64,000 nucleotides of DNA from Nipponacmea schrenckii (taxonomy: Eukaryota; Mollusca; Gastropoda; Lottiidae), in assembly GCA_030562195.1 (NCBI GenBank), contig CM060199.1, positions 31,454,338-31,518,337 of the forward strand, read 5' to 3'. A program made the translations under genes and the position numbers. Positions 21,853 through 33,700 of the stretch are shown in pieces. Each line of letters begins with the position of its first letter. Position 1 is the first letter of the stretch. The notes under the pieces were generated by a model. That model was not told where the DNA came from. It searched no databases and worked only from the letters and a program-made list of their open reading frames with translations.

Positions 21853-23355
21853 GTCCTATATACCGGAAAATACCAAAAAGAACCGAAAAAACTCCGAAAA
21901 ATACCGAAAAAACTCAGAAAAGTACCGAAAATACACCGCAAAAATACCAAAAAACACCGAAAAAACTTTTCTGATACTAATTGCCGAAAAAAAACGAAAA
22001 AACCTAAATACCGAAAAAATCCTATATACCGAAAAAACTGACACTAATTACCGAAAAAACCCTGAAATCCCCCAATCGGCAAACCTCGGGTGACTCTGCT
22101 TCTCTCCATCTATTCCTCAGCTGTAACACTGTAGAAATGAACGGTGAGCGTTCCACAGACGCAGCAAGGAAGCACAAAGGGTAAAGCTACTGAACTTTCA
22201 ATACGACTGATGTATATAAACTAGTGATTTCTATCGTTGCTGAAGTCTAATTAAAATATAGACCCAACATTCTCTTTTGTGTGTTATAAGTTTCGTACCG
22301 AATGTTTTATTAGCTATCTAGTGGTTACTTACAAAGCTGACAGCTAATAAAACATTCGAAACGAAACTAATAAAACACGAACGAAAGTTGGGTCTTTATT
22401 TGATTTCGGGGAAGGGAGGGGTTGTAGATAACTGTAATAATATGTACTAATCTTTCAATATACCTTTTATTTTTTAATAATTTTAATGTTTTCAATTATA
22501 AGTAAACGAAAAAAACAATATAAAGATTCAAAATACACAAACTGTTTTCATTTCACTAAAATGACCAAAAAAAAAATAAAAAAAAAAATATGGTGGTGAT
22601 TTTAAAGATCACATCGGCTCAATTTTTAACTGAAACTTGAACATAAAGTCTTAGTTTTTCGAAACTAAACGATTTTATTTTCTGAAGTAACCTAATTTTT
22701 TTGGTTTAGTTTATCATATTAAAGTAATGTGTGTACAAATTTGCGTCAAATCTCCACTTCTTCCAATTGTCAGAAACATTTAGGGGCCCGCGATCCCACC
22801 TATCCCCGGGGCCCATTCTGTCTCTTTAAAACATTTCCGACGTTTGAGCGCCTAATATTATTAGTTTTTAAAGGGGGAGGGACGACATCAGAGAATAACT
22901 CCACAGAAAACACGGGCCTTGGCATCGGAATTTTCTTCTGTCCAGAGCGGGGCAAGGCACCAAATCGCATTGCAGCTAATAGTCCAACGCCGTTCCACTG
23001 AGCCACCGCACACCAATAAAATGGAGATTGGCAACTCAGTGTCCTGATGAATATCTACCAACAAACAGTTGAAGGAAATATTTTTTCTAGAAGTCAAATT
23101 CCTGTTTAATTTATGTCAGATTGTGGTGTTATTTAGCGATTTTTTCGGTAATTAGTGTCAGTTTTTTCGGTATATAGGATTTTTTCGGTATTTAGGGTTT
23201 TTCGGTTTCTTTCGGTAATTAGCACCAGAAAAGTTTTTTCGTTTTTTTTTGGTATTTTTTCGGTGTATTTTCGGTATTTTTCGGTACTTTTCGGAGTTTT
23301 TTCGGTATTTTTAGGAGTTTTTCGGTTCTTTTCGGTATTTTTCGGTATATAGGAC
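21853..23355. mobile_element. Foldback-type element with ACCGAAAA-repeat inverted ends
   Basis: The left end (21853-22067) starts GTCCTATATACCGGAAAATA and runs through about 20 short ACCGAAAA(A/T) repeats. The right end (23141-23355) is its inverted counterpart, finishing CGGTATATAGGAC. Landmarks such as TGACACTAATTACCGAAA, a CTTTTCTGAT/ACTAATTGCCG block and TCCTATATACCG occur in mirrored order. No transposase is inside. A target duplication was not evident. Open frames in these arms are repeat artefacts. Confidence 0.75.
22261..22394. repeat. 134-bp near-palindrome inside the foldback element
   Basis: GACCCAAC (22261) pairs with GTTGGGTC (22387-22394). AGTTTCGTACCGAATG and TTTTATTAGCT pair with AGCTAATAAAACATTCGAAAC. 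The loop is about 25 nt. It could be a tiny MITE or a cruciform-forming site. Confidence 0.7.
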
Positions 23356-23702
23356 TGCCCTCTCAAATAGGCTAATTGACAAAATTCAAATTCCAGCTCA
23401 ATTTAGAATTTAGGCCTGGTCTGAGAGAATAGAATTTGAGGTGAGGGTTATTCCTTTTAGTTTTATGCTATCCTAGCATCTCAAAACATACCATTTGGCA
23501 TTACTTCTCCTTTGACTTTTGAGGTGAAGTCTGCATCATCTACTATGTTACAGTTTTGACAGCATGCTACTATTCTGCCTAGCCTTTATCTGAAGTTTCT
23601 CAAAAGTATTTTATTTACCGGTACATAATGTGTTGCATCCACAGATATGACACGTACAGGAGAGCTTATTTGTATACCAGAGCTCATAAATGGTCATTGC
23701 TA

Positions 23703-25302
23703 CTTTTATACGCCCACATGAAATACTGTCGTCACCCCATCCGTCCGTGTGTCCGTCCGTCCTTCCCTCGGTCCGTCTGTCCACAATTGCTCGTAAACAC
23801 TCTAAGATCGTAATTCTTAACGGATTTTGATGAAACTTGATATGAGTGTTGATGATCACACAAGGATGAACATTATTGAAAATCAGCGAAATCGGAAAAA
23901 ATTTAGTACCGGTATGAGTTCTTGCCCTTGTTCTTGGATGGCTCGTAATCACTCTACAATGTGCAATTCTGAACGGATTTTGATGAGACTTGGTGTGAGA
24001 GTTGTTATAACTCAAAGATAAACCCTATTGAAAATCAGCAAAATTGAAAAACATTTAGTATGAGTTATTGCCCTTGTTCTTGAAAACGCGTTCAATTTTA
24101 GCTTGTAAATGCTCTTGAGAGAACAAATCTTAATGGATTTTGATGAAACTTGGCTTGAGTATTTGCTATCACCCAAGGATGAAGCCTATTGAAAACCAGT
24201 TAAATCGAAAAAAAATTAGTGTCGAAAAAAATTCAGTGTCAGTTATTGCCCTTGTTTTTGAAAACGTGTTCAATTTTGGCTTGTAAACACTCTACATAGA
24301 ACAGTTATTGACCGATTTTGACAAAACTTGCTGAAATTGTTTAATATCACCAAAGGATGAACCCTATTGAAAATCAAATATATCAAAATATATTTGATAC
24401 GAATTATTGCCCTTGCTTTATAAAATGTGTTCGATTTTTTCCTTGTAAACACTCTACAAGTCACAATTCTTGAGCGATTTTGACATAACTTGGCATGAGT
24501 ATTTGTAATCACCTAATGATGAACCCTATTGAAAAATATTTAGTATTAGTTATTGCCTTTTTTTGGAAAACCTGTCAAAATTTTTGGCTTGTAAACCCTC
24601 TAGAAGGCACAATGATTTACAGATTTTGACAAAATTTGCTGAAATTGTTAATTATCACTCAAGGATGAACACTATTGAAAACAAGAAATATCACATAATA
24701 TTTGATTGCCCTTGTTCTATCAAAGATTTCGATTTTTTGGCTCATAAACACTCTGCAAGTCACATTTCTTGACTGATTTAAACTGAACTTGGCATGAGTA
24801 TGTGGAATCACCTAAGGATGAACCCTATTGAAAATCAGATAAATCTTAAAATATTTAATATCAATTATTGCTCTGTTTTTGAAAAGTATAGATGTATATT
24901 TTATTTTTTATTCAAAATCAATGCTGCCAGTGGGCGTATATTACCTTGCCATACAAGCTATCTTAGAAAACGCTTGTAAACACTCTAAATATTCATTTTT
25001 GACAAAACTCGCTGAAATTGTTTAATATCACCCAAGGATGAGCCCTATTACTAATTAAAGATATCAAAATATTATTAAGGGTGAACCCTATTGCAAATTG
25101 CGAAAATACCGAAAAATATTTAATGAGTTGTTAATATTAGGTACAATTCTTGACAGATTTTAATGAAACGAGACACCTAGAAAAAAGTATGTGGCGGAAG
25201 GCTGAAAATTTCATTCTGCTAATTGTTACTGTGTACTGAAAAGTCTTTATTCAAAATCAATGCTGCCAGTGGGCGTATATTACCTCGCCTGGCAAGCTAT
25301 CT
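23703..25302 (+). mobile_element. Pearl-like/HINE element with two 3' ends
   Basis: Starts TATACGCCCACATGAAAT and a (CCGT)n stretch, followed by many core repeats (GCTTGTAAACACTCTA, TTTTGATGAAACTTGG, GGATGAACCCTATTGAAAA, AGTTATTGCCCTTG). The 3' terminal block TGCTGCCAGTGGGCGTATAT with its hairpin occurs twice, at about 24919-24964 and 25261-25302, so the copy is nested or composite. Confidence 0.75.
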
Positions 25303-25927
25303 GATCCGCGTTAATTAAATAATTGTAGAGATTGTAGACAAGTTAACTCAGTGTTGTAGACAGGTAAAATCAGTAAGTACTACAAACTTTCTAGATGAGA
25401 TTAGGTCAATTCCGTGAAAATGTCAACCATGACATCAAATTTCAAAATTGTGAAAAGTTTTCCAAATTTGGTATTATTTTGAAGCTAAATTAGTTATGTT
25501 TTGTGTTATGCCGCAAAAAACACATTTTAAAAATATTTGCTATGGTATAATTATAATATTCATTAACGCGTGAAAACTTGAGGATTATGATTTTTTTGTA
25601 TTATGAATGTTAACATCCAAAAAATTTTCATGGGTTCTATTCTAATGTCAATAAAGTATTTTTTCTATATCTATATCATATTAGTCCTAGATTGATCTAA
25701 TTACACATCAAATCCAAGATCCAGGTTCAATTATTTTTTAAGCTTCAAATAGATCTTAAAAATCATGTCAGTCTGTTACCGAATAAACATTAAAATTATC
25801 ATCATTTATGTTCTATAGATATTAACTCAAAGGTATTAATTATTTTCTTTAGTTATAATAAGATGTACCACTTGGCAATTATTCCCTTTCATTCTGTTAA
25901 TTTTGATGTGTGAAATTGGTTGGACAG

Positions 25928-27493
25928 AGGCTGAAAGATAAGGGTAAATATGATGCCTACAAAGAAAAGGATAAAGAAAGACAGAAGGCGATAATTATGA
26001 CAGTATTTCATGGCAAGTCCCTGGTAAACGAGACTTTATAATCCTACAAAATGGCAAAGGAAAGAATTCAGAAGAGATTCCTTTTAACTACAATCAAAGA
26101 ATGTCATGCACTATACCTTATAGAATTTCCTGATAAACATGTGAGTTTTTCCAAATTTGCTGAATTGCGGCCTCCTCATGTTCTACTTCAAAGGGACATT
26201 CCGCATAATGTATGTGTTTGTAAAATACATGAAAATGTACGTTTACTTCTAAAAACACTTTCTGAGAAGACTCATTCACCCATCAAAGTGTCCTTCCGTG
26301 AATTTATTTCACAAGTGGTATGTAACCAAGAGTCAGAGTCGTGTATGTTTGGAGAGTGTGAAAACTGTCCAGGAATGGATCACCTTGTTTCACCAGAAGA
26401 TGAATTAAATGATTTTTGTAAATGGTCCCAGTGGATAAATTTTGATCAAATTGTACAAAAATCGGATGTTGTGGGCACAAAAGGTGATTGTTTTTCTAAA
26501 CTTAAGAGCTTGTTACCAGATTTCCTTAAACATACGTATATTAAAAGAAAACAAGCAACAGCTTTCCAAAGTCAACGTGAAAATCTAGAGTATCATGAAA
26601 TTGTTGTTCAGATTGATTTTGCAGAAAATTATGCCTGTAAAGAACAAGATGAAATCCAGTCAGCTCACTGGGTGAACAATCAGGTCTTTATTTACTGCTG
26701 TAGTATGGTTAAAGGAAAATGGATCTGTTGTGGCCAAGTCATTTGCATTTGTTACAGACTATATGGGACATGATAAGTATGCTGTAAATACATTTTTAAC
26801 CAAAATTCTACAAGAAATGTCTTTAAAATTTCAATTCAAAACAGTTCATTTTGGTCAGATGGAGCAGCAAGTCAATTTAAACAGAAATTTAATTTCTGTA
26901 ATTTGACTTATATAGTCGGTTTGGATGTACATTGGCATTTTTTTGCCACTTCCCATAGAAAGAGTGCTGTAGATGGAGTTGGTGGGGAAGTTAAGAGAAG
27001 AGCATGGCTTGCTGTTACGGCAGGGAAAACAATTCAAAGCGCAGATGATTTTGTAAAGGTTGTTGGTGGTAACAATTCAAAATTGACGTCATCTATGTCA
27101 CAGAATCTGTTATTTTACATGATAAAGATGACCTTGATAAGCATTGGCAGGAAATAGTTAGTTTGCCTGGTACTCAAAAACTGCACTCTTTAAAAGTAGT
27201 AGGCGTCAATCATGTTGAATACAGCAATTATTCCTTATCAGCGGAATGGAAAGTGCATTACTTTATTCCTGAGTTGCAGCCTATGACGTCTACTTCCAAC
27301 CAAATGTCTGCCAGTAGCCCAATCTTCATAGACAAGGAACAATACTATGGTGTATTTTTTGACAACAGGTTTTACATTGGAAGGTTGTTTGAAGTACTAG
27401 GGGAAGATGATGTCAAGGACTTCCAAGAGCCTTTTTATACGCCCAAAATGTATTTTAGGTCGTATATTGTGATCACCCGTCTGTCTGTCTGTC

Positions 27494-27539
<46 letters not shown>

Positions 27540-28680
27540 TGTTCACATTTTTCATGTACTCAGTCTACAATTCTCAATGGATCTTTTTTATTTTTGTTAT
27601 ATGGGTTAATAACATTACAAAGAGGATCCCTATTGATTTTGGTGCTGATCGGACAATTTTTGGCCGAGATATAGCATAAAACTTCAGGGTTACAGTCTTG
27701 TACTTATTTTCCAGCCGACAATATTGACAATAAGACAGACCTCCCCTTTTTCGACGTCACAACCAATCCGAACGCGTGAATTCAATAAACCCGCGAATTG
27801 TAGTCTCTGTCACCCAGACTAATTACTATTACATAGATATCAGAAGGACTGGATTGTCGAGTCTAAGATTTAATAAATTATGTCGATCTTGTCACTTCTA
27901 CAGCTCAAATTTCTTTCTTTTTATATTTCACGAAATGTTTGTGTTTGTGTTATTATTTTATCAAAGTATGCAGTGCATTCGTCAAACAATGTTATTATGA
28001 CATGTAAAATAGTGAGAGTCAATATCTTGACGACAGTCTTCTCGACTGACTTTCCAAAGAAAATCTCCGATTAAGTAGGTCAAATTCTGAAATGGATTTC
28101 CTACCCTACATAATGTTGAAAGGCCATATCCTCATATCGACAAAATATTTATATACCGGTAGGCCTAATAAAGGTTTTATCTTACTAAAATTTATTTGAT
28201 TCGTCGCGATATCAATAGCTTAAATCAGATATCGTTTGTAAACGTTGGCTTTTTTAGACCTAAGTTTTATTTAGTGTTAACTTCAGAACACTCGACATCT
28301 GCCGACGACCGGCTTGAAATGACTTACTGCTAATCGCCATCATGTTATTTCTGTAACGTTTGTTAGATATGGTGTCATTAAAATATTTGGCATGTGGGTT
28401 ATTTGTTGGGGACTTAAAGTTGATCTGATCTGATTTTTGTGTTGTAGGATACTTTTAACATAGATATATCGTTAAACGTAGAAAAATCTTTAACATATGT
28501 ATCTGTAGTATGGCTGCCATTTGGGCGTATTTCAATGCATCGCATTGCTATCTTACCTGGCCAACTAGTACTGACATAGCTGTTATTAGCAAGAAGTATA
28601 TTTTTTATGGGCCAGTAACACTAAATGGCACTGGACCCTTTGTTTTACCTCAACTACCAACTATACGAAAGAAGTACTAA
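25928..28680 (+). pseudogene. Putative DDE-type transposase (DFAENY/SDGxxSQFK family), frameshifted
   Basis: The pieces read in order. A charged N terminus (GKYDAYKEKDKERQK, about 25940) is followed by WQVPGKRDFII (about 26015) and the main open frame 26051-26773. This has SKFAELRPPHVLL, a Cys/His-rich stretch (CVCKIHENV, then CNQESESC and CENCPGMDH) and VVQIDFAENYACKEQDEIQS. After frameshifts come VTDYMGHDKYAVNTFL, SDGAASQFKQKFNF (about 26857), FATSHRKSAVDGVGGEVKRR, SAEWKVHYFIPEL and FDNRFYIGRLFEV. The C terminus WPTSTDIAVISKKYIFYGP resumes after the inserted element and stops at 28678-28680. At least four frameshifts. The Asp of DFAENY and of SDG could be catalytic; that is inference. Confidence 0.6.
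27436..28554 (+). mobile_element. Second HINE-like family, copy 1, inserted in the DFAENY gene
   Basis: Begins TATACGCCCAAAATGTATTT, then GTGATCACCC, a (CTGT)n/(GT)n tract (27478-27538), a unique body (GAGGATCCCTATTGATTTTG, GGTGCTGATCGGAC) and ends TTTGGGCGTAT...AATGCATCGCATTG-CTATCTT. Subterminal ATACGCCCAAA/TTTGGGCGTAT are inverted, and the 3' hairpin is AATGC-ATC-GCATT. The host coding frame resumes exactly at 28555. Confidence 0.8.
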
Positions 28681-29701
28681 CTTCTCAAGAAATGAACTAT
28701 AAATAAATTTGAATATATATTACTGTACCAATTTTAAAAGCAGTTAATGCATTTGTTATTGTTGACTTTTTAGTTGTTGGAAATTCATTGTTTAATTTTT
28801 ACTATAAGTGTGGGTTATTTATCCCTTAATTTATTAATTAATTTGAAAGTGAAATTGAATTTGATATAATAATGTTCAAAAACAACTTCATTCATATTCA
28901 AGTACACATCCAATTTGTTTGGACATCCAAACCCAACATACCCTACCCCCTACTAATCCCAGTATTAACTGGTAAACAACCTTTCTCCTCTCCAAATTTC
29001 ATAGTCAGATAACTAACAAGTGAAATAATGGTTATTTATATCACAACTGTTATCAAAATCACAGTATGTCAGTCCGTTACTATCAATTGTCAGTCTGTTA
29101 CCAGATATTTAATCGCATCCTAAGAATTGAAATTTTTCAAAAATCATTAGATTTTGCCTTTCCATATAAGCAATTTATTATCACAGCCTATATCAAAAGT
29201 TATCAGTAGCTACAGAGATAACTTTCAGAGAATCTTTCCATAATGTGCATTGACAGTCTGATTGAGGTTGCAAACATGTCAGTCTGTTACCGACGTTACC
29301 GAAGACTATCCATTCAGTAACACAGAAGGTTTTACAGAAAAGCAGGAATCATTGGTACTATTTTATACCCTGTACATAGAAGATGTATTGTGGCAAATTT
29401 CAAAATTACAAATTTAAATGTATTTGGAAATCTATATAATTTATTTTTAAAATAGCTCTGAAATGTCAGTGTGTTACTCACGGAATTGACCATTACTGTT
29501 ATCAGTTGAAATGTAAAACGAGTTAAGTGAACACATTAAATTGAGACAATGATGAAGAAAGGCATGCATATTAATACTTTTGATAGTTTTATGAAGCCTG
29601 TTAATTCTAGCACTGTTGTAAATATAAGATAAAGTCAAAATATTCTTTAGTTTGTGACAAATGTTGATGGCTAAGTAGCCCTGTCCTCAAAAATATTTTT
29701 C

Positions 29702-29760
29702 TTTTTATACGCCCACATGAAATGGGGGACGTATATTGTCGTCACCCCATCCGTCGGTCA
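29702..29760 (+). repeat. Pearl-like 5' end fragment
   Basis: TTTTTATACGCCCACATGAA, the CGTATATTGTCGTCACCCC block and CCGTCGG only; the rest is absent. Confidence 0.75.
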
Positions 29761-30719
29761 GGGTTAACATCAAGTGTTTATGTGTTTACTAATTAGTCTG
29801 CTCCAGACTTAAGAGTTAAAAATATTTTAAGAGTTTAACTCTTAAAACATCTCTAAAATTTCAAATGGACACTCACAAGGAGTTAATTTTTATCTTGATG
29901 AGTGAGCTCCTTAAACATGGACAGTTTGCTGTCCATGTTCTCATTGGACTTAACTGGAATTGTCTCGGACCTTGAGTCAGTCTTGTATCTAGTACATTCA
30001 AATGAAACAAATCATGCAATCTCATTGGTTGATTTTTAAGAGCAATTTTAGCAGGCAAAAAAAAACATTTTGCAAGAGCCAATCAAAGAGCTTTATTTTG
30101 GCGCAATTTTAGGGGAAGAAGTCAAAGCCTCATCTAAAAGTAAGTAGGAGTTAATTTTTTTTTTTAGAACTTAAAAAAGGTCACGTGCTTTGTGAAATGT
30201 AGAACAACTACAAACTACAAGAGTTTACAAATGTCTTCTTTTAACATTTCAATATTGATGAAGTGAGTAATTGTCCGAGAGATGTACAAGTTGAGAAAGT
30301 TAGAAGATTATGATGGTCTTTTTGGGTGGAGGGAAAGGGAGCAGTTGTAAGGTTTAAGGTTAAAGAGGCCCAGGCTTTATTTTTAGGGATCGTTTTGGGC
30401 CTTTGTTACATTTAAACAGTCCTCAGAAATACTTAAGCTCTAAGAAAATCGCAAAATACCTTTAAATATACCTCAAACAAAAAATTTCACTTTTCATTTT
30501 TTTTCCGTGCTGTACGCGGCTGGTCTCCAGTCAGTCTGAAAATTGTGTGTCCTGTTGACAAAGTCTACAATTGAAAATGCGTTGTAGTCTATTTATATAG
30601 ATGACCGCTATTGAACAACGGGAAGGGTAACTCTTTGATTATCAAGACGAACCGTTTTCCAATATGGCGGGACGTTTGTAATTTCTTAGGACATTATGAT
30701 TTTTCAAACACGGATAATT
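29761..30719. other. No gene; palindromic motifs
   Basis: Contains AAGAGTTAAA/TTTAACTCTT repeats (about 29811-29850) and a perfect hairpin at 29914-29939 (AACATGGACAG, loop TTTG, CTGTCCATGTT). A CTGCTCCAGACTTAAG motif near 29800 is loosely mirrored near 31135, possibly ends of an old element. Directly upstream of the gene starting at 30720, so it may hold its promoter. Confidence 0.4.
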
Positions 30720-33700
30720 ATGGATACACATGGATTTGAAGGCTCAAATTTCAAAGGTAAGCTCTGTAGACTATTTCTGATTAGCTAACCAAAAGATTTC
30801 ATGTGTTTGAGGCTGTCGGATGATTGTCCGAAGCAAATAAAGCCTGGGCTTCTTTAAATGTTATCTCACCGATTAAGTAGGCCTACTAAGAACTAACATT
30901 AACTCCCATGATTAGAACTGGCTTTTGGTTAATGTTATCTCCAAGATATAGAAGGCCACTTTTGTTAACTCTTAGACTTTGGTCTAACATTATTTTCCAG
31001 GTTGGAAAATATTATTTAGTTAAATTTGTAGGTGGCTGTAGTTGGAGAGGCTCATGTTCATAACTCCTAGACTAAATAGACTAATGTTACTGCCCGCTCC
31101 CAGACTTAAGGCCCTTGTCAACTCATAGACTTTGGAGCAGTGTTATTTTTTCTAAAATTGCATAACCTACTAGGATTTGTACTAGACCTCCAAAAACATT
31201 GTAAACATATTTCTATTCTGTAAAATGGGTTTAAAAGGGGGATTTAAACTATCAATTGTTGAGAACTTTTTTGCATAAAATATTATGGTACTCCTGCTGC
31301 ATTAGAGGAAATGACCATTCTTGACACTATTTAATGATAAATCTAACATACTGTCCCTAGAATGCCATATGATGTTTTTTCTTATTTTGAAAGGTGACTA
31401 ATTTCCCAAAAATGATTTGTAAGTGTAAAATTTCATTTCTAGAAATCATGTTGAGAGCAAAAAAAAGAAAAGATTCCAACCTTGCTGTAGCTGGTGGTAA
31501 GTATTTTTGTTGTTAAATTACAGCCTATTATCACCCCTGTCCGTCCGTCCGTCCATCCGTCCGTCCGTCCGTCCGTCCGTCCGTCCGTCAACAATTACTT
31601 GTGTATGCGATACAGGCCAGAGTCTTTATCCGATTTGAATGAAACTTGGTATGTGTATTCATCTTGATAATATCTCGGACAAATTCGAAAATGGCACGAT
31701 TCCAGATGTCGGTTTATGAGTTTGGGCCCTTGATTAAATGAAAAAACGTTAAAATTTACTTGTGTACGCAATAGAAGCTGTAGTTTTTATCCGATTTGAA
31801 TGAAACTTGGTATGTGTATTCATCTTGATAATATCTCGGACAAGTTCGAAAATGGCACAATTCCATATGTCGGTTTATGAGTTATGGCCCCTGTTTAAAA
31901 GGAAAAACGTTGAAATTTACTTGTGTACGCAACAGAAGCTGTAGTTTTCATCTGATTTGAATAAAACTTGGTATGTGTATTCATCTTAATAATATCTCGG
32001 ACAAGTTCGAAAATGGCACGATTCAAGATGTCGGTTTATGAGTTATGGCCCTTGATTAAATGAAAAAACGTTAAAATTTACTTGTGTATGCAATAGAAGC
32101 TGTAGTTTTCATCCGATTTGAATGAAACTTGGTATGTGTATTCATCTTGATAATATCTCGGACAAGTTCGAAAATGGCACGATTCCAGATGTCGGTTTAT
32201 GAGTTATGGCCCTTGATTAAATGAAAAACGTTAAAATGTACTTGTGTATGCAAAAGAAGCTATAGAAGCTATAGTTTTCATCCGATATGAATGAAACTTA
32301 GTATGTGTATTCATCTTGATAATGTCTCGCCAGATGCCTTAAATTTTTATGTTCGTTCTAACGCCTATTATCCCTTTAAAGTAGACCTACTGGTATTTTT
32401 AACTAATTGAAAATTAATGTAGCACTGTCATGCATCACTGCTTAACATGTTTTATGATGTCATCTGTCAGGAATTGCATAGATAGGCCTATCTACATTAG
32501 CTTCCGGTAGTTCTCCACTGTTGATGCCTTAAAACGTGTTAATTTTAGTGGATTTACAAGGACCACAGACTAACGTAATAAATAGTTGAATGGTGCAACT
32601 TGATGCTATCAATGTCCCCAATAAGCATAAACAGTTTAGAAACCTCTTTACAACCCCTTTAATTCTCATGTCAAATGAAAATGCTTACTTTACATGTTTA
32701 AAACAAAAAATTGATAGTAAATATTTGGAACTAATCTGCTACATGTGGGATTTTTAAAAGTACAGAAACTGTATCTTTATACGGTACATGCAATTTTTAG
32801 CTTCTGAATGGTTTTACAAGATACAGATATAAACATGATTTAACAAAGTACATGTAGCTTATAAATTAACACAACAGAAAATTGTAAGGACTAAATATGA
32901 AGTTAACATTTACTTCATTCTTATTTCTTGGAAAAATTTCAATACCAATAATTCATCACATTCTAGAATAAAAATGGAAAGCACATGGGCATTTTCAGTG
33001 GTAGAAATTATCATTTTGGGTGCCATTTTGATAGTTTATGTGTTATAGCATTTATCTTATGTGTGACAGTCAGGAGATGGGACTGTTTGTTTCAAAGGTG
33101 GAATACAGATTTGGCTTAAGTGAGTTCCTTTCGCCATATGATTAACTCTTTTACCTTAGACTCAAAACTATATTTTTGATTTCTTGATTTCTGATTTTAT
33201 AAGAATTTTTTTTAATGAAAATGAAAGCAGTAGATTGATGAGAAATTATGAAACTTGATCTGATATCAAACTAGAGCTCAGGGCAAAGTTAGGCTAGCCT
33301 TCAAATCTTGAAAGTATGCTAATTTTATTTAATGTTGATCTATAAAAGTTAGCTCTTAAGGTGCTTCAGAACCTTACAAAATAAGTTGAAAATGTTTGAA
33401 GTCAACTTTTTAATTAGACCTTTATCATTTCATATTTTGTGTTATATGGATGTCCTATTATGTTTAATCACCTAAATAAAATTTTATAAAAAAAAAGAAA
33501 TGTTTTTGAAGGGTGTAATTACCATTTATTTGAAAAAATTGAGACATTCACTAACAACAGAAATTCACCTGTAAAATGTCCATTAAAATAACTATTTCTT
33601 ATGTCTTAGTAAAAACGTGTCAAATTTGGGTTGTATCCACAATAGAGGCTACAGTTTTTATCCGATCTTAATGAAACTTGGTATACATGTATATATTAAG

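Larger units (their letters stand above)
25404..29491 (+). mobile_element. DNA transposon, 14-bp TIRs, ATTA duplication, DFAENY-type protein
   Basis: GGTCAATTCCGTGA at 25404-25417 is matched by its reverse complement at 29478-29491. ATTA flanks both sides (25400-25403 and 29492-29495). Subterminal copies of a TGTCAGTCTGTTACCG-like motif occur at 25767, 29068, 29088, 29279 and 29465. Inside is a single degraded gene (25928-28680) and a later HINE-like insertion (27436-28554). The 4-bp duplication and DDE-like residues make a Sola-type assignment a guess only. Confidence 0.75.

Noticed and set aside
21811..23366. Lys/Arg- and Phe-rich open frames in the foldback arms
   Set aside because: Direct translation of ACCGAAAA repeats on either strand.
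27478..27609. Extension of the DFAENY frame through the GT tract
   Set aside because: The frame passes into the inserted HINE-like element; the true continuation is at 28555.
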